DNA of 64,000 nt from Gemmatimonadota bacterium (GCA_022823145.1 JAJDXS010000016.1:1-64000); one strand, 5' to 3'; shown: positions 1-8,899, counted from the first letter of the stretch. The notes: generated by a model from the letters alone, not told the origin. A program made the numbers and translations.

Positions 1-336
1 TACCCAGCCCGGCGGGGAGCGCTCACGGATGATCGAACCGGGCAAGAACGGGCGCCGAAGCAGAAGCGTCGCAAAGGGTCGCTGCGAGGCAGGTTGCTTC
101 GCGAAAAACGGGCGTCCGCTTGTGAGATGGATACTTACGACCCCGCCAGCGAGGAAGTGGTGCCGGGGGCCGTGATCGTGCTTACCGGCATGGACGGTCG
201 GTACGTGACCGATGCGGACGGTCGCGCCGTGATCGACATCCCTGCAGGCCGCTACTGGGTCAGTGTGAGAAGGTGGGGGTACGACAGACTGACGGGTCAT
301 CTTGATGTAATCCATGCGGGCGAAGTGACGCTGTAA
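1..336 (+). pseudogene. N-terminal fragment of a carboxypeptidase-regulatory-like domain protein, 5' part of a gene interrupted by TAA
   Basis: The frame is open from the window edge, but only the part from about base 127 (ATG; a TTG lies at 94) reads as a real domain. It shows the Ig-like CarboxypepD_reg pattern VPGAVIVLTGMDGRYVTD, then DGRAV and PAGRYWVSVRRWGY. It ends at TAA 334-336, and an ATG in the same frame follows at once (337) and begins the rest of the expected domain and a TonB-plug protein. No signal peptide is visible, although secreted members of this family normally have one. I read 1-1023 as one ancestral gene broken by a nonsense codon and probably damaged at its 5' end. Two separately translated genes remain possible. 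TAA is not a selenocysteine codon. Confidence 0.5.
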
Positions 337-1023
337 ATGGAAAAGACAAGAGACATCGACGTGGAAGCGCCCGGCACTCTGCTGGTGAGGGTTATGGACG
401 GCGTATCCGGAGATCCGATCGGGGGGGCCCTGGTGTCGCTGGCGGAGGGGCAAAGCCGACTCAGCGACCTGGACGGGCTGGCGGTGTTCGGGGATCTTCG
501 GGATCCCGTTGTCCGATTCGAGGTGGAGTCGGCCGGCTACGGCAAACGCGCCGCACCCGTGGCGCTCAGCCCGGACCGGACCACTGCTGCCAGGGTCGAG
601 ATGATGGTCGAAACGGCTGCACCCAGACCGGTCGAAACCGAAATACGTTCCCTGCACATGGCAGGGGACGGCATCCATGACAACATGAACCGGTACGGAA
701 AGCGGACGTACGTGGTCACCCGACCCATGCTCGACGAACTTGCCCCTGCCCAGCTTACCGACGTGTTCAGGAAGGTGCCGGGCATCCGCGTCGGATCTCT
801 CGCATCGGGGTCGCCCCACCTCTACCTCGGACAATGCAACCAGCGCGTCTCGCTGTACCTGGACGGGTTCCCGCGACGGACCAGTGGCCGCGTTCAGGGA
901 AGATTGTTCATCGACGACATTGCGCCGGAATCCGTGGAGTTGATCGAGCTTTGGGAGAGGCGCCGCAACCGGGCGTGCGGAGGTTGGGTGCTCATCTGGA
1001 CCACCCGGCAGGGAGCGGGTTGA
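337..1023 (+). CDS. stand-alone TonB-plug protein with carboxypeptidase-regulatory-like domain
   Basis: 228 aa from an ATG directly abutting the upstream TAA in the same frame. Residues about 12-90 form a second carboxypeptidase-regulatory-like beta-sandwich (GTLLVRVMDGVSGDPIGGA, then DLDGLAVF). Residues about 125-225 resemble a TonB-receptor plug (RPMLDELAPAQLTDVFRKVPG, FIDDIAPESVELIELWE). There is no beta-barrel, so it cannot be a transporter alone. Proteins with this architecture are common beside secreted propeller proteins in Gemmatimonadota; their role is unknown. As it stands it lacks a signal peptide, which supports the view that the true start lay in the upstream fragment. The stop TGA (1021-1023) overlaps the TTG start of the next gene. 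The domain call is good; whether the gene is functional is unclear. Confidence 0.6.
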   Translation: MEKTRDIDVEAPGTLLVRVMDGVSGDPIGGALVSLAEGQSRLSDLDGLAVFGDLRDPVVRFEVESAGYGKRAAPVALSPDRTTAARVEMMVETAAPRPVETEIRSLHMAGDGIHDNMNRYGKRTYVVTRPMLDELAPAQLTDVFRKVPGIRVGSLASGSPHLYLGQCNQRVSLYLDGFPRRTSGRVQGRLFIDDIAPESVELIELWERRRNRACGGWVLIWTTRQGAG

Positions 1024-1709
1024 CGCGCAGGGCAGTGGTTGCCCGGACCGAAGGCTTCGCCTGGCGCCTGCGGGGGCATCTCTATCGGCGAGTCCGCGAC
1101 AGCGGGGCAATACCGACCCGAGCCGAGCTCGCCAACCAACCGGGCACAACCGACACCGAGGTCGACGACGCCCTGCGCTTCCTCGCCGACTCCCACGTTC
1201 TGGTCCTGGACCAGCAAGGCGAAGTCCTGATGGCCCATCCCTTTTCCGCCGTTCCCACCCCCTACCGGGTCGAGACGGCGGCGCGTACGTACTGGGCCAA
1301 CTGTGCCTGGGACGCGATCGCGATCCCCATCCTGCTCGATACCGACGGGCGCACGCCGACGACCTGCCCGGGTTCGGGCGAGCGCTTCGAACTCACCGTG
1401 ACGGGAGGCCACCTTCGCCCCGCGGGCGCCGTCGTCCGCCTGGCGGTCCCCGTGCGCCACTTCTGGGACGACATCGGCTTCACATGACGCAACATCGTGG
1501 CCTTCCGGTCGGAGGGGGATGCGACAGCGTGGGAGCGGGGGCGGGGCGAGGATCCCGGTGCCATCGTGCCGGTCGAGGTGCTGGGCGAGATGAGCCGGAG
1601 CTGGTACGGGGGGCGGCTGGAGGACCAATGGCGGCCGTATTCGGCTGCCGCGAAGCAGGGACTGCTTCGGGATGCCGGGCTGAGCGGCGAGTTCTGGGAG
1701 TTGAGGTGA
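1020..1709 (+). CDS. merB: MerB-family organomercurial (alkylmercury) lyase, candidate selenoprotein with in-frame UGA at the catalytic Cys159 position
   Basis: Reading UGA 1485-1487 as Sec gives 229 aa with Sec at residue 156. The N-terminal part is a winged-helix region (residues 20-70), followed by the MerB core. NCAWDAIAIP matches WCALDTLIFP of plasmid R831b MerB, so the equivalents of Cys96 and Asp99 are present. Aligned without gaps, D-D-I-G-F-T-Sec-R-N-I-V-A-F-R-S matches D-V-R-Q-S-F-C159-C-H-V-H-F-F-A-S, so UGA falls on catalytic Cys159. After UGA the frame continues with family sequence (WYGGRLEDQW, GLSGEFWELR) to TGA 1707-1709. MerB cleaves the C-Hg bond and passes Hg(II) between its cysteines. 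The start is TTG 1020, with GGGAG four bases upstream and overlapping the previous stop; GTG 1035 is an alternative. A degraded gene is the other reading, but the hairpin after UGA and the intact C-terminus argue against it. Confidence 0.78.
1485..1520 (+). promoter_or_regulatory. candidate bacterial SECIS element of the MerB-like gene
   Basis: Directly after UGA 1485-1487, CCTTCC (1501-1506) pairs with GGAGGG (1511-1516), including one G-U pair, around a GGTC tetraloop (1507-1510). Outside it CATC (1493-1496) can pair with GATG (1518-1521). The loop starts 19 nt after UGA. The E. coli fdhF SECIS also presents GGUC in its apical loop, 18 nt after UGA. The match is by eye; no folding energy was computed. 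Confidence 0.65.
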
Positions 1710-1785
1710 TTGCGGCGGAGCGCCTCCCGGAGCATCCTGCTACCTGCCGCGCCACTGACCGATGCTACCACGACCGAGGCCATGC

Positions 1786-4700
1786 ATGAGCCCTCTCACC
1801 GCCGCCACCACCGCCATCTTCCGCAGGCTGTCCGCAACCATGCCCAGGACGCCACTTGTGCGGGCCAATGCCGCGCCCCACACCGCCGCCCTCGTCCCCA
1901 CACCCACCACCGCCGCCCTCACCCTCGCGGCCGCCCTCTGCACCACCATCGCCCCGCTCCACGCCCAGTCCCCCGGCTCCACGGCCGTCGACGAGAGCCT
2001 CCTCTCGGCCCTCGAACTCCGCGGCATCGGCCCGGCCTTCATGTCCGGCAGGATCGCGGACGTGGCGGTCGACCCCACCGACCGGAGCGTGTGGTACGTG
2101 GCCACCTCGTCGTCGAACGTCTGGAAGACCGTCAACCGCGGCACCACGTGGACCCCGATCTTCGACGACTACCCTTCGTATTCCACCGGCTCGATCGCCA
2201 TTGACCCGACCGACTCCAACGTGATCTGGCTCGGGACCGGCGAGAACACCAGCCAGCGCAGCGTCGGGTGGGGCGACGGCGTCTACAAGAGCCTCGACGG
2301 CGGCCGCACGTGGTCCAACACCGGGCTGCGCACCTCCGAGCACATCGGCCAGATCCTCATCGATCCGCGCGACCCGGACGTCGTGTACGCGGCGGCCATG
2401 GGCGGGCTCTGGGCGCCCGGCGGCGAACGGGGACTCTTCAAGACCACCGACGGGGGCGCCAGCTGGACCCCGGTGCTCGAGATCAGCGAGAACACCGGCA
2501 TCGCCGATGTGGCCATGGACCCGCGCGACCCGGACGTTCTATATGCGGTGGCCTTCCAGCGGCGGCGCCACGTGGGGGTGCTGATCGCCGGCGGCCCGGA
2601 ATCCGGCGTCTGGAAGAGCACCGACGGCGGCGAGACCTGGCGCGACATCACGCAGGGACTGCCCGCGGGCGACCTGGGCCGCATCGCGCTCGCCGTCTCG
2701 CCGATCGACCCCGACGTCGTCTACGCCAATGCCGCGGCCACCGAGGACAACAGCGGCTTCTACCGCTCCCCCGACCGGGGCGAGACGTGGGTGCGCATGT
2801 CCGACTACATCGTCGTCGACCCGCAGTACTACGGCGAGCTCTACCCCGACCCGCACCGGATGGACCGGGTCTACGCGGTCGATGTGTTCATCCACGTCAC
2901 CAACGATGGCGGGCGCACCTTCGACCGGGTCAACACCCGCTTCAAGCACGTCGACAACCACGAGATCGTCTTCGACCCGGGCGACCCCGACTACATGCTC
3001 GTCGGCTCCGACGGCGGCCTCTACGAGACCTTCGACGGCACCCGCACCTGGCGCTACGCCTCCGGCAACATGCCGCTGTTTCAGCTGTACCGCGTCGGCA
3101 TCGACAACATGTCGCCCTTCTACACGGTCTACGGCGGCACGCAGGACAACTCGTCCGTCGGCGGCCCCTCGCGCACCGACAACGTCCACGGGATCCGCAA
3201 CAGCGACTGGTTCATCACCCACGGCGGCGACGGGTTCCAGGCGCGCGTCGACCCCGACGACCCCAACATCGTCTACACGCAGTCCCAGTACGCGGGCATC
3301 GTCCGCTACGACCGGGCCAGCGGCGAGGAGCTAGACATCCAGCCGCAGCCGGAGGCGGGCGAGGGCGCGCTCCGCTGGCACTGGGACTCGCCGCTGATCA
3401 TCAGTCCGCACAACCCGCGCCGCATCTACTTCGCCGCCCAGAAGCTCTTCCGCTCCGACGACCGCGCCGAGACGTGGACCGCGGTCAGCGGCGACCTCAG
3501 CCGCGGGCTCGACCGCAACCAGCGTCCGGTGATGGGCCGGATCTGGCCGCCCGAGGCCGTCTGGAAGAACGTCTTCACTTCGCCGTACGGGACGATCGTG
3601 GCGCTCGACGAGTCGCCTGTCGTCGAAGGGCTGCTTTATGTGGGTACGGATGATGGACTCGTGCAGGTGAGCGAGGACGGAGGTGGCAGTTGGCGCCGGC
3701 AGGAGGCGTTCCCGGCTGTGCCTGCGATGGCCTACGTGGCCGATGTGGTGGCGTCCCGGCACATCGGCGACCGGGTCTACGCCGTCTTCAACAACCACAA
3801 GGAGGGCGACTTCGCGCCGTACGTCGTGCGCAGCGACGACCGGGGCGCGACCTGGACCAACATCACCGGGGACGTGCCCGACGGGCAGTCGACCTGGACG
3901 CTCATGGAGGACCACGTCGACCCGGACCTGCTTTTCCTGGGCACCGAGTTCGGGCTCTTCGTGACGCGCGACGGGGGCGGGTCCTGGGTGCGCCTGCGCG
4001 GCGGCCTGCCGACGATCGCGGTGCGCGACCTGGAGATCCAGCGCCGCGAGGACGACCTGGTGCTGGCGACGTTCGGCCGCGGCTTCTACATCCTGGACGA
4101 CTATTCGCCGCTGCGTGAGATGGACGAGGCGGTGGCGGGTGCGGGTGCGGGTGCGGACGGCGCAGGCGCGGCGGGCGAGACGCGTGCGGCCGGAGTTGCG
4201 AACCCGGCCCACCTCTTCCCGGTGAAGGACCCGTGGGCGTACATCCCGGCGCGGCCGCTGGGCGGTCAGGAGAAGGGCACCTTTGGCGACGCCTTCTTCA
4301 CGGCGCCCAACCCACCCTTCGGCGCGGTCTTCACGTTTTACCTGGGGGACAGCTACGAGTCGCTCAAGGAGCGGCGCCAGCGGCTGGAGCGGGAGGCCCT
4401 GGCACGGGGCGAGGACATCGAATACCCCGACCAGGCCACGCTGACCGCCGAGGACATGGAGCGGCCTCCGGAGGTGTTCGTTGTGGTGTCCGACGCTGCC
4501 GGCGACGTAGTGCGGCGCGTTCCCGCCCCGAGGAGACCCGGCCTGCACCGCATCGCGTGGGACCTGCGGTACGCGTCGCTGGAGCCGCCCTCGCCCGACG
4601 GCGGCGAGGCCGACGGCCCCATGGTGGCGCCCGGCGAATTCTCCGCGCGCGTGGTGCTCGTCACCGACGACGGCCACCAGGACCTCACGGCCCCACGATC

Positions 4701-5223
4701 CTTCACGGTCAAGCCGCTCGGCACGACCACGCTGGCCGCCGCCGACCGCGACGCCCTGCTGGCCTTCCAGCGCGAGGTCGCGGCCCTGCAGCGCGCCGCC
4801 ATCGCCACCGACCGCGCGGCGCGCGAGACCTCGGAGCGGCTGGGACTGCTGCGCCGCGCGGTGCGCGCCGCCCCCGGGCTGGACGCGGCGCCGTACGAGG
4901 CGCGCATCACCGCCTTCGAGGCGCGCCTCTTCGATATCGGGCGCGTCCTGTCCCGCGACCGCACCGCGCTCGACCGGGCCGAGTTCGCGCCGCCGTCGGT
5001 CATGCAGCGCATCTCGCGCGTCGTGGGCGCGCAGTTCAGGGCGACATCCGCGCCGACGACCACCCAGCGCAACAGCTACGCGGTGGCGTCGGCGCAGCTG
5101 GGCGAGATGTCGGCCGCGCTGCGGACCCTGGTGGAGGGCGACCTCGCCGCGCTGGAGGCGGAGTTGGAGGCCGCCGGCGTAGCATGGACCCCAGGCCGAC
5201 CGATCCCCAGGTGGCCGCGGTGA
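1786..5223 (+). CDS. secreted BNR/Asp-box (VPS10/sialidase-like beta-propeller) protein
   Basis: 1145 aa from ATG 1786, which has a GAGG motif about 8 bases upstream. ATG 1762 and ATG 1840 are alternatives; the last gives a compact signal peptide ending LHAQS. Residues about 60-780 hold at least eight Asp-box motifs of the S-x-D-x-G-x-T-W type (YKSLDGGRTW, FKTTDGGASW, WKSTDGGETW, YRSPDRGETW, VRSDDRGATW, VTRDGGGSW), which mark sortilin/sialidase-like propeller blades. The C-terminal third contains an FlgD-like or Ig-like region (GLHRIAWDLRY) and an Ala/Arg-rich helical part. Proteins of this type are often named glycosyl hydrolase, but no sialidase catalytic set is evident, so substrate and activity are unknown. 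It is probably periplasmic or extracellular. It is followed 7 bases later by propeller genes on the same strand. Confidence 0.85.
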   Translation: MSPLTAATTAIFRRLSATMPRTPLVRANAAPHTAALVPTPTTAALTLAAALCTTIAPLHAQSPGSTAVDESLLSALELRGIGPAFMSGRIADVAVDPTDRSVWYVATSSSNVWKTVNRGTTWTPIFDDYPSYSTGSIAIDPTDSNVIWLGTGENTSQRSVGWGDGVYKSLDGGRTWSNTGLRTSEHIGQILIDPRDPDVVYAAAMGGLWAPGGERGLFKTTDGGASWTPVLEISENTGIADVAMDPRDPDVLYAVAFQRRRHVGVLIAGGPESGVWKSTDGGETWRDITQGLPAGDLGRIALAVSPIDPDVVYANAAATEDNSGFYRSPDRGETWVRMSDYIVVDPQYYGELYPDPHRMDRVYAVDVFIHVTNDGGRTFDRVNTRFKHVDNHEIVFDPGDPDYMLVGSDGGLYETFDGTRTWRYASGNMPLFQLYRVGIDNMSPFYTVYGGTQDNSSVGGPSRTDNVHGIRNSDWFITHGGDGFQARVDPDDPNIVYTQSQYAGIVRYDRASGEELDIQPQPEAGEGALRWHWDSPLIISPHNPRRIYFAAQKLFRSDDRAETWTAVSGDLSRGLDRNQRPVMGRIWPPEAVWKNVFTSPYGTIVALDESPVVEGLLYVGTDDGLVQVSEDGGGSWRRQEAFPAVPAMAYVADVVASRHIGDRVYAVFNNHKEGDFAPYVVRSDDRGATWTNITGDVPDGQSTWTLMEDHVDPDLLFLGTEFGLFVTRDGGGSWVRLRGGLPTIAVRDLEIQRREDDLVLATFGRGFYILDDYSPLREMDEAVAGAGAGADGAGAAGETRAAGVANPAHLFPVKDPWAYIPARPLGGQEKGTFGDAFFTAPNPPFGAVFTFYLGDSYESLKERRQRLEREALARGEDIEYPDQATLTAEDMERPPEVFVVVSDAAGDVVRRVPAPRRPGLHRIAWDLRYASLEPPSPDGGEADGPMVAPGEFSARVVLVTDDGHQDLTAPRSFTVKPLGTTTLAAADRDALLAFQREVAALQRAAIATDRAARETSERLGLLRRAVRAAPGLDAAPYEARITAFEARLFDIGRVLSRDRTALDRAEFAPPSVMQRISRVVGAQFRATSAPTTTQRNSYAVASAQLGEMSAALRTLVEGDLAALEAELEAAGVAWTPGRPIPRWPR

Positions 5224-5230
5224 GGCCGAG

Positions 5231-6361
5231 ATGAGACGCCTGCCAACCGCGTTCCTGCTGGCGGCAAGCGCTCAGCCGGTGTGGGGGCAGATGGACACCC
5301 TGGACCTGTCCAGAGACGCGGTCGCGACGGTGGTCCCCGCGGAATACGACGGCGGCTTCTTTGCGCGAATCGGCGACGTCGTGGTCAACGACCTCGGAGT
5401 CTGGGTAGGCGACGCCGGGAACAATGAGGTCCTGTGGTTCGACACGGGCGGAAACCTGCTGTCCAGCTACGGCCGTGAGGGGAGCGGACCCGGCGAATGG
5501 ATGAACCCGGGGATCGTCAGCATCGACTCCATACTCACCGTCGGTGATGCGCGACAAGGTCGGTACGTCCGCTATTCGTTGGACGGTCGCCATCTGGAGA
5601 CGGTGCGGGCACAACGCTTCGCCGCCCCGGGCGGCGGCGAGAAACCACTCGTCGACGCTGTGCCGCTGGCGGGTGGATTCACGGTCGGCATGATTCCCGC
5701 AAACTACCGCATCTCCTTCCCACGAGAAGCTCTCTACGATCTGCGCAACCACGTCGTTCTCCTGGCGCCAGGAGGGGAGCCGGCCGACACGCTCCTTTCC
5801 TTCCACTGGGGAGAAGCGGGTTGGACGACAAACGTGGTGGGAGCCGTCCAGTCCACCCACTTCGGCGCAGCCGGAGCCTGGAGCGTGCTCGGCGACACGG
5901 CCGTGGTTCTCGCTGACGGGATCGCCGGGACCCTCACGATCGTCTCCCCGCAAGCGGGGTTGGTCCGGGGCGAAACCATCGATCTGGAATTCGCGGGGCG
6001 TGCGGTGACCGAATCGGACCTGGAGGACCTGGAGGAGGACATCCGGGGACGCTTCGATGAAGATCTTCCGCGAGAGATGGAGATCGACGCACCTGGATAC
6101 TGGTCCGTCGCGACATACGTCATCCCGGCCAGTGACCGCGTCTTCTGGCTGCGTCAGGGCGTCGTCGACGAGCGACAGCACTGGGCCGTCGTAGATATCG
6201 GAACAATGCGGAAGCGGCTGGTGATTCTCCCTGAGCGATTCCGGTTGACCGCCATCCACGGCGGTCTCCTCTACGGCGTGGCCAGGGATGAGCTGGATGT
6301 CCCCAGCGTGGGTGCGATGGTGAACCCGGTCAGGACCGATCCGTCTCCGGAGCCTGAATGA
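5231..6361 (+). CDS. secreted 6-bladed beta-propeller protein
   Basis: 376 aa with an N-terminal signal peptide (RRLPTAFLLAASAQPVWGQ). NHL/6-bladed-propeller features include WVGDAGNNEVLWFD, then GREGSGPGEW, the G-x-G-P-G-E-F/W signature of Gemmatimonadota propeller proteins. The rest is divergent from the two paralogues downstream. It starts 7 bases after the BNR gene and overlaps the next gene by ATGA at 6358-6361, so the four genes from 1786 to 8899 look co-transcribed. No catalytic residues are recognised. A ligand-binding or protein-scaffolding role in the periplasm is only inference. Confidence 0.75.
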   Translation: MRRLPTAFLLAASAQPVWGQMDTLDLSRDAVATVVPAEYDGGFFARIGDVVVNDLGVWVGDAGNNEVLWFDTGGNLLSSYGREGSGPGEWMNPGIVSIDSILTVGDARQGRYVRYSLDGRHLETVRAQRFAAPGGGEKPLVDAVPLAGGFTVGMIPANYRISFPREALYDLRNHVVLLAPGGEPADTLLSFHWGEAGWTTNVVGAVQSTHFGAAGAWSVLGDTAVVLADGIAGTLTIVSPQAGLVRGETIDLEFAGRAVTESDLEDLEEDIRGRFDEDLPREMEIDAPGYWSVATYVIPASDRVFWLRQGVVDERQHWAVVDIGTMRKRLVILPERFRLTAIHGGLLYGVARDELDVPSVGAMVNPVRTDPSPEPE

Positions 6362-7623
6362 ACGGCGCACATCCTTCGCTCCCGACTGTAGCCGCGATCC
6401 TCCTGACAGCGTCCGCCTGCGACAAGGCCCCCGCGCGTATACACACCACACAAACCGACTCTGCCGGGATCCCGATCGTGACCTCCGCCGCGCCTGCGTG
6501 GGGACCGGCCGATGGCTGGACGGTCGATGCGGAGCCGCTCGTCGAGATCGGGACGGTCACTGGCGCACCCGTGTACCAGTTCAGCGACGTCGTGGCAGCC
6601 GTGCGCTTGAGCAACGGCAACATCGTGGTCGCGGACCGGGGAGCTTCGGAACTGCGGAGCTACGACGCGGCGGGAACATCCCAATGGGTTGTCGGCCGGG
6701 CAGGGGAGGGACCCGGCGAATTCCGGAGCCTCGACTTCCTCGGCACCACGGCGGGGGACTCGCTGGTGACCTACGACAGGCGGCTGCTGCGCGTGCAGCT
6801 CTTCGATGGCGATGGGGGGTTGGGACGAACGATCAGGGTGGCTCTTCCGCGCCGGGATGCGGCACCGGGTGGCTCGGCTCCCGACAAGGCGGTCGGCTTG
6901 GCAGACGGGCACCTGGTCGTCCGCTTCATAGAGGAGTCAAGCAACACCGGGACCGGTATCCTGCGCTGGCTCAACGAGCGCATCGTTGCCGTCGATCTGA
7001 AAGATGGCTCCGCCGCCGCGCTGATTGTGGCCCCGGGCCCACAGGTGGACGCCAAGCCACGCGAGGGCGGCGGCGTATACCGGGACCGGTACATGTTCAA
7101 CAAGACGCCGCAGTTCGGTGCCGCAGCGGACGCGGTCGCGGTCATCGACACGGAAGCCTGGTCCGTGCAGGTGCTGTCCCCGGTCGACGGCACGACCGAG
7201 CGCATCGTCCGGCGCGAAATAGTGCCCATTGAATCCACCGACGCACACGTCGAATCTCACGTCCAGGGCATCCTGGACCTGCTCCCGGACGACGCCCCGG
7301 CCGAGCAGGTGGATTTCGTCGAACAGATGTGGCGCGGCTACCGCAGAGCGCCGGCACTCCCCGTCCTCCGCTCCATCCACGTCGATGCGGCCGGACACCT
7401 CTGGCTGGCACCCTACTACCTGACCGGCGCCGACCCGCCTCCCTTCGAGATCCATGCCCCCGACGGCACGTGGCTGGGCAGCGTCTCCGCGCCGCCCGGG
7501 CTCCAGCGGGCCTTCATCCCCTATCAGGATCCCTACATGGAGATCGGCGACAACTACATTCTGGGCGTCTGGACGGACGACCTGGATGTTCAGTACGTGC
7601 GGATGTACAGGATCAACAAGTAG
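6358..7623 (+). CDS. 6-bladed beta-propeller lipoprotein, tandem paralogue 1
   Basis: 421 aa. The N-terminus AAILLTASAC fits a lipoprotein signal with the acylated Cys near residue 21. The propeller contains IVVADRGASELRSYD and GRAGEGPGEF, and ends in a conserved block (APYYLTGADPPPFEIHAPDG, ILGVWTDDLDVQYVR). It is closely related, in protein and DNA, to the next gene, so the two arose by a fairly recent tandem duplication. It starts inside the previous stop (ATGA). Function unknown; family membership is clear from the GEGPGEF signature. Confidence 0.8.
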   Translation: MNGAHPSLPTVAAILLTASACDKAPARIHTTQTDSAGIPIVTSAAPAWGPADGWTVDAEPLVEIGTVTGAPVYQFSDVVAAVRLSNGNIVVADRGASELRSYDAAGTSQWVVGRAGEGPGEFRSLDFLGTTAGDSLVTYDRRLLRVQLFDGDGGLGRTIRVALPRRDAAPGGSAPDKAVGLADGHLVVRFIEESSNTGTGILRWLNERIVAVDLKDGSAAALIVAPGPQVDAKPREGGGVYRDRYMFNKTPQFGAAADAVAVIDTEAWSVQVLSPVDGTTERIVRREIVPIESTDAHVESHVQGILDLLPDDAPAEQVDFVEQMWRGYRRAPALPVLRSIHVDAAGHLWLAPYYLTGADPPPFEIHAPDGTWLGSVSAPPGLQRAFIPYQDPYMEIGDNYILGVWTDDLDVQYVRMYRINK

Positions 7624-7630
7624 CCGGCCA

Positions 7631-8899
7631 ATGCCCGCCCAAGGACCTGCACTCCCCGCATTCTTCGCACTCGCAGGCCTGGTTGCCACTGCCGCCTGCG
7701 ACACTGCCCCCGCATTAATACACACTATACACACCGACTCGGCCGGCATCTCCATCGTCACCTCCGCCGCGCCGCAATGGGGGCCCGACGAGCGCTGGAC
7801 GGTCGACGCGGAGCCGCTCGTCGAGATAGGGGCGGTTACTGGCGCACCCGAATACCAGTTCAGTGAAGTCGTGGCGGCCGTGCGTTTGAGCAACGGTGAC
7901 ATCGTGGTCGCGGACCGGGGCGCTTCGGAACTGCGGAGCTACGACGCAGGGGGGAACTTCCAGTGGAGTGCGGGACGGTTCGGGGAAGGGCCGGGCGAAT
8001 TCGAGAGCCTGGACTACGTGGGCGTCATGGCCGGAGACTCCCTGGTGACGCACGACGCAACTCTGTTGCGCGCGCAAGTCTTCGGCCCACACGGGGAGCT
8101 GGCCAGGATGTTCCGTGTGGCGATCACGGAAGGCGCCGGAGAGGGGGCTGTGGCCGACAAGGCGGTCGGCGTTGTGGACGGCCTCCTCGTCGTGCGCTTG
8201 CTTGAGTACGGTGACCTGGACGAAATGCCCACCGGGATCGTCCGGTGGCCGCAGGTGCGCCTGGCGGCGCTGGACCTCGGGGACGGAGCGGTCAGGTCGC
8301 TGGCGGTGCTGCCGGGACACGAGGGGCATGTGCGGATCGATGGGGACCGCTGGTCGCACGGCCGGTACGTGTTCGCGAAGGGGCCGGAGTTCGCCGCCGC
8401 GGCCCGGAGTCTCGCGGTCATCGACACGGAAGCCTGGTCAGTGAGCCTGGTCTCCCCCCGCGACGGCGCGATCTACGCGGTGTACAGGCGCGATGTGCCA
8501 CCCCGCGAAGCCACCACCGCCCTCCTCGATCTGCATGTGGACGGCATCCTGGACCTGCTCCCGGACGACGCTCCGGCGGAGCAAGTGGATCTCGTCGAAC
8601 AGATGTGGCGCGACAGGCCCCGAGCGCCGGCACTCCCCGTCCTCCGCTCCATCCACGTCGACGCGACCGGATACCTCTGGCTGGCCCCCTACTACGTGGC
8701 CGGCGCCCACCCTCCCCCCTTCGAGGTCCACGCCCCCGACGGCACCTGGCTGGGCAGCGTCTCCGTTCCGCCCGGACTCCAGCGGGCCTTCATCCAGTAC
8801 CAGGCACCCTACATGGAGATCGGCGAGGACTACATCCTCGGGGTCTGGACGGACGATCTGGACGTGCAGTACGTGCGGCAGTACCGGATCAACAAGTAG
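7631..8899 (+). CDS. 6-bladed beta-propeller lipoprotein, tandem paralogue 2
   Basis: 422 aa from ATG 7631, which puts a lipoprotein-type signal (FFALAGLVATAAC) at the N-terminus; longer upstream reading is a shadow of the preceding gene. It shares long stretches with the preceding paralogue: WTVDAEPLVEIG, VVAAVRLSNG, DIVVADRGASELRSYDA, PALPVLRSIHVDA and QYVRxYRINK. The middle, about residues 150-260, has diverged most, which may mark the surface that differs in specificity. It is the last gene of the apparent operon starting at 1786. No enzymatic motif is recognised. Confidence 0.8.
   Translation: MPAQGPALPAFFALAGLVATAACDTAPALIHTIHTDSAGISIVTSAAPQWGPDERWTVDAEPLVEIGAVTGAPEYQFSEVVAAVRLSNGDIVVADRGASELRSYDAGGNFQWSAGRFGEGPGEFESLDYVGVMAGDSLVTHDATLLRAQVFGPHGELARMFRVAITEGAGEGAVADKAVGVVDGLLVVRLLEYGDLDEMPTGIVRWPQVRLAALDLGDGAVRSLAVLPGHEGHVRIDGDRWSHGRYVFAKGPEFAAAARSLAVIDTEAWSVSLVSPRDGAIYAVYRRDVPPREATTALLDLHVDGILDLLPDDAPAEQVDLVEQMWRDRPRAPALPVLRSIHVDATGYLWLAPYYVAGAHPPPFEVHAPDGTWLGSVSVPPGLQRAFIQYQAPYMEIGEDYILGVWTDDLDVQYVRQYRINK

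Noticed and set aside
334-336. TAA in the plug gene as a recoded codon
   Set aside because: Sec uses UGA and pyrrolysine UAG; TAA is not recoded in known bacteria, and there is no SECIS-like hairpin.
3331-4677. Long antisense frames inside coding genes, here and throughout
   Set aside because: High GC content leaves alternative frames open; the translated text is Arg/Ala/Pro-rich with no domain signature.
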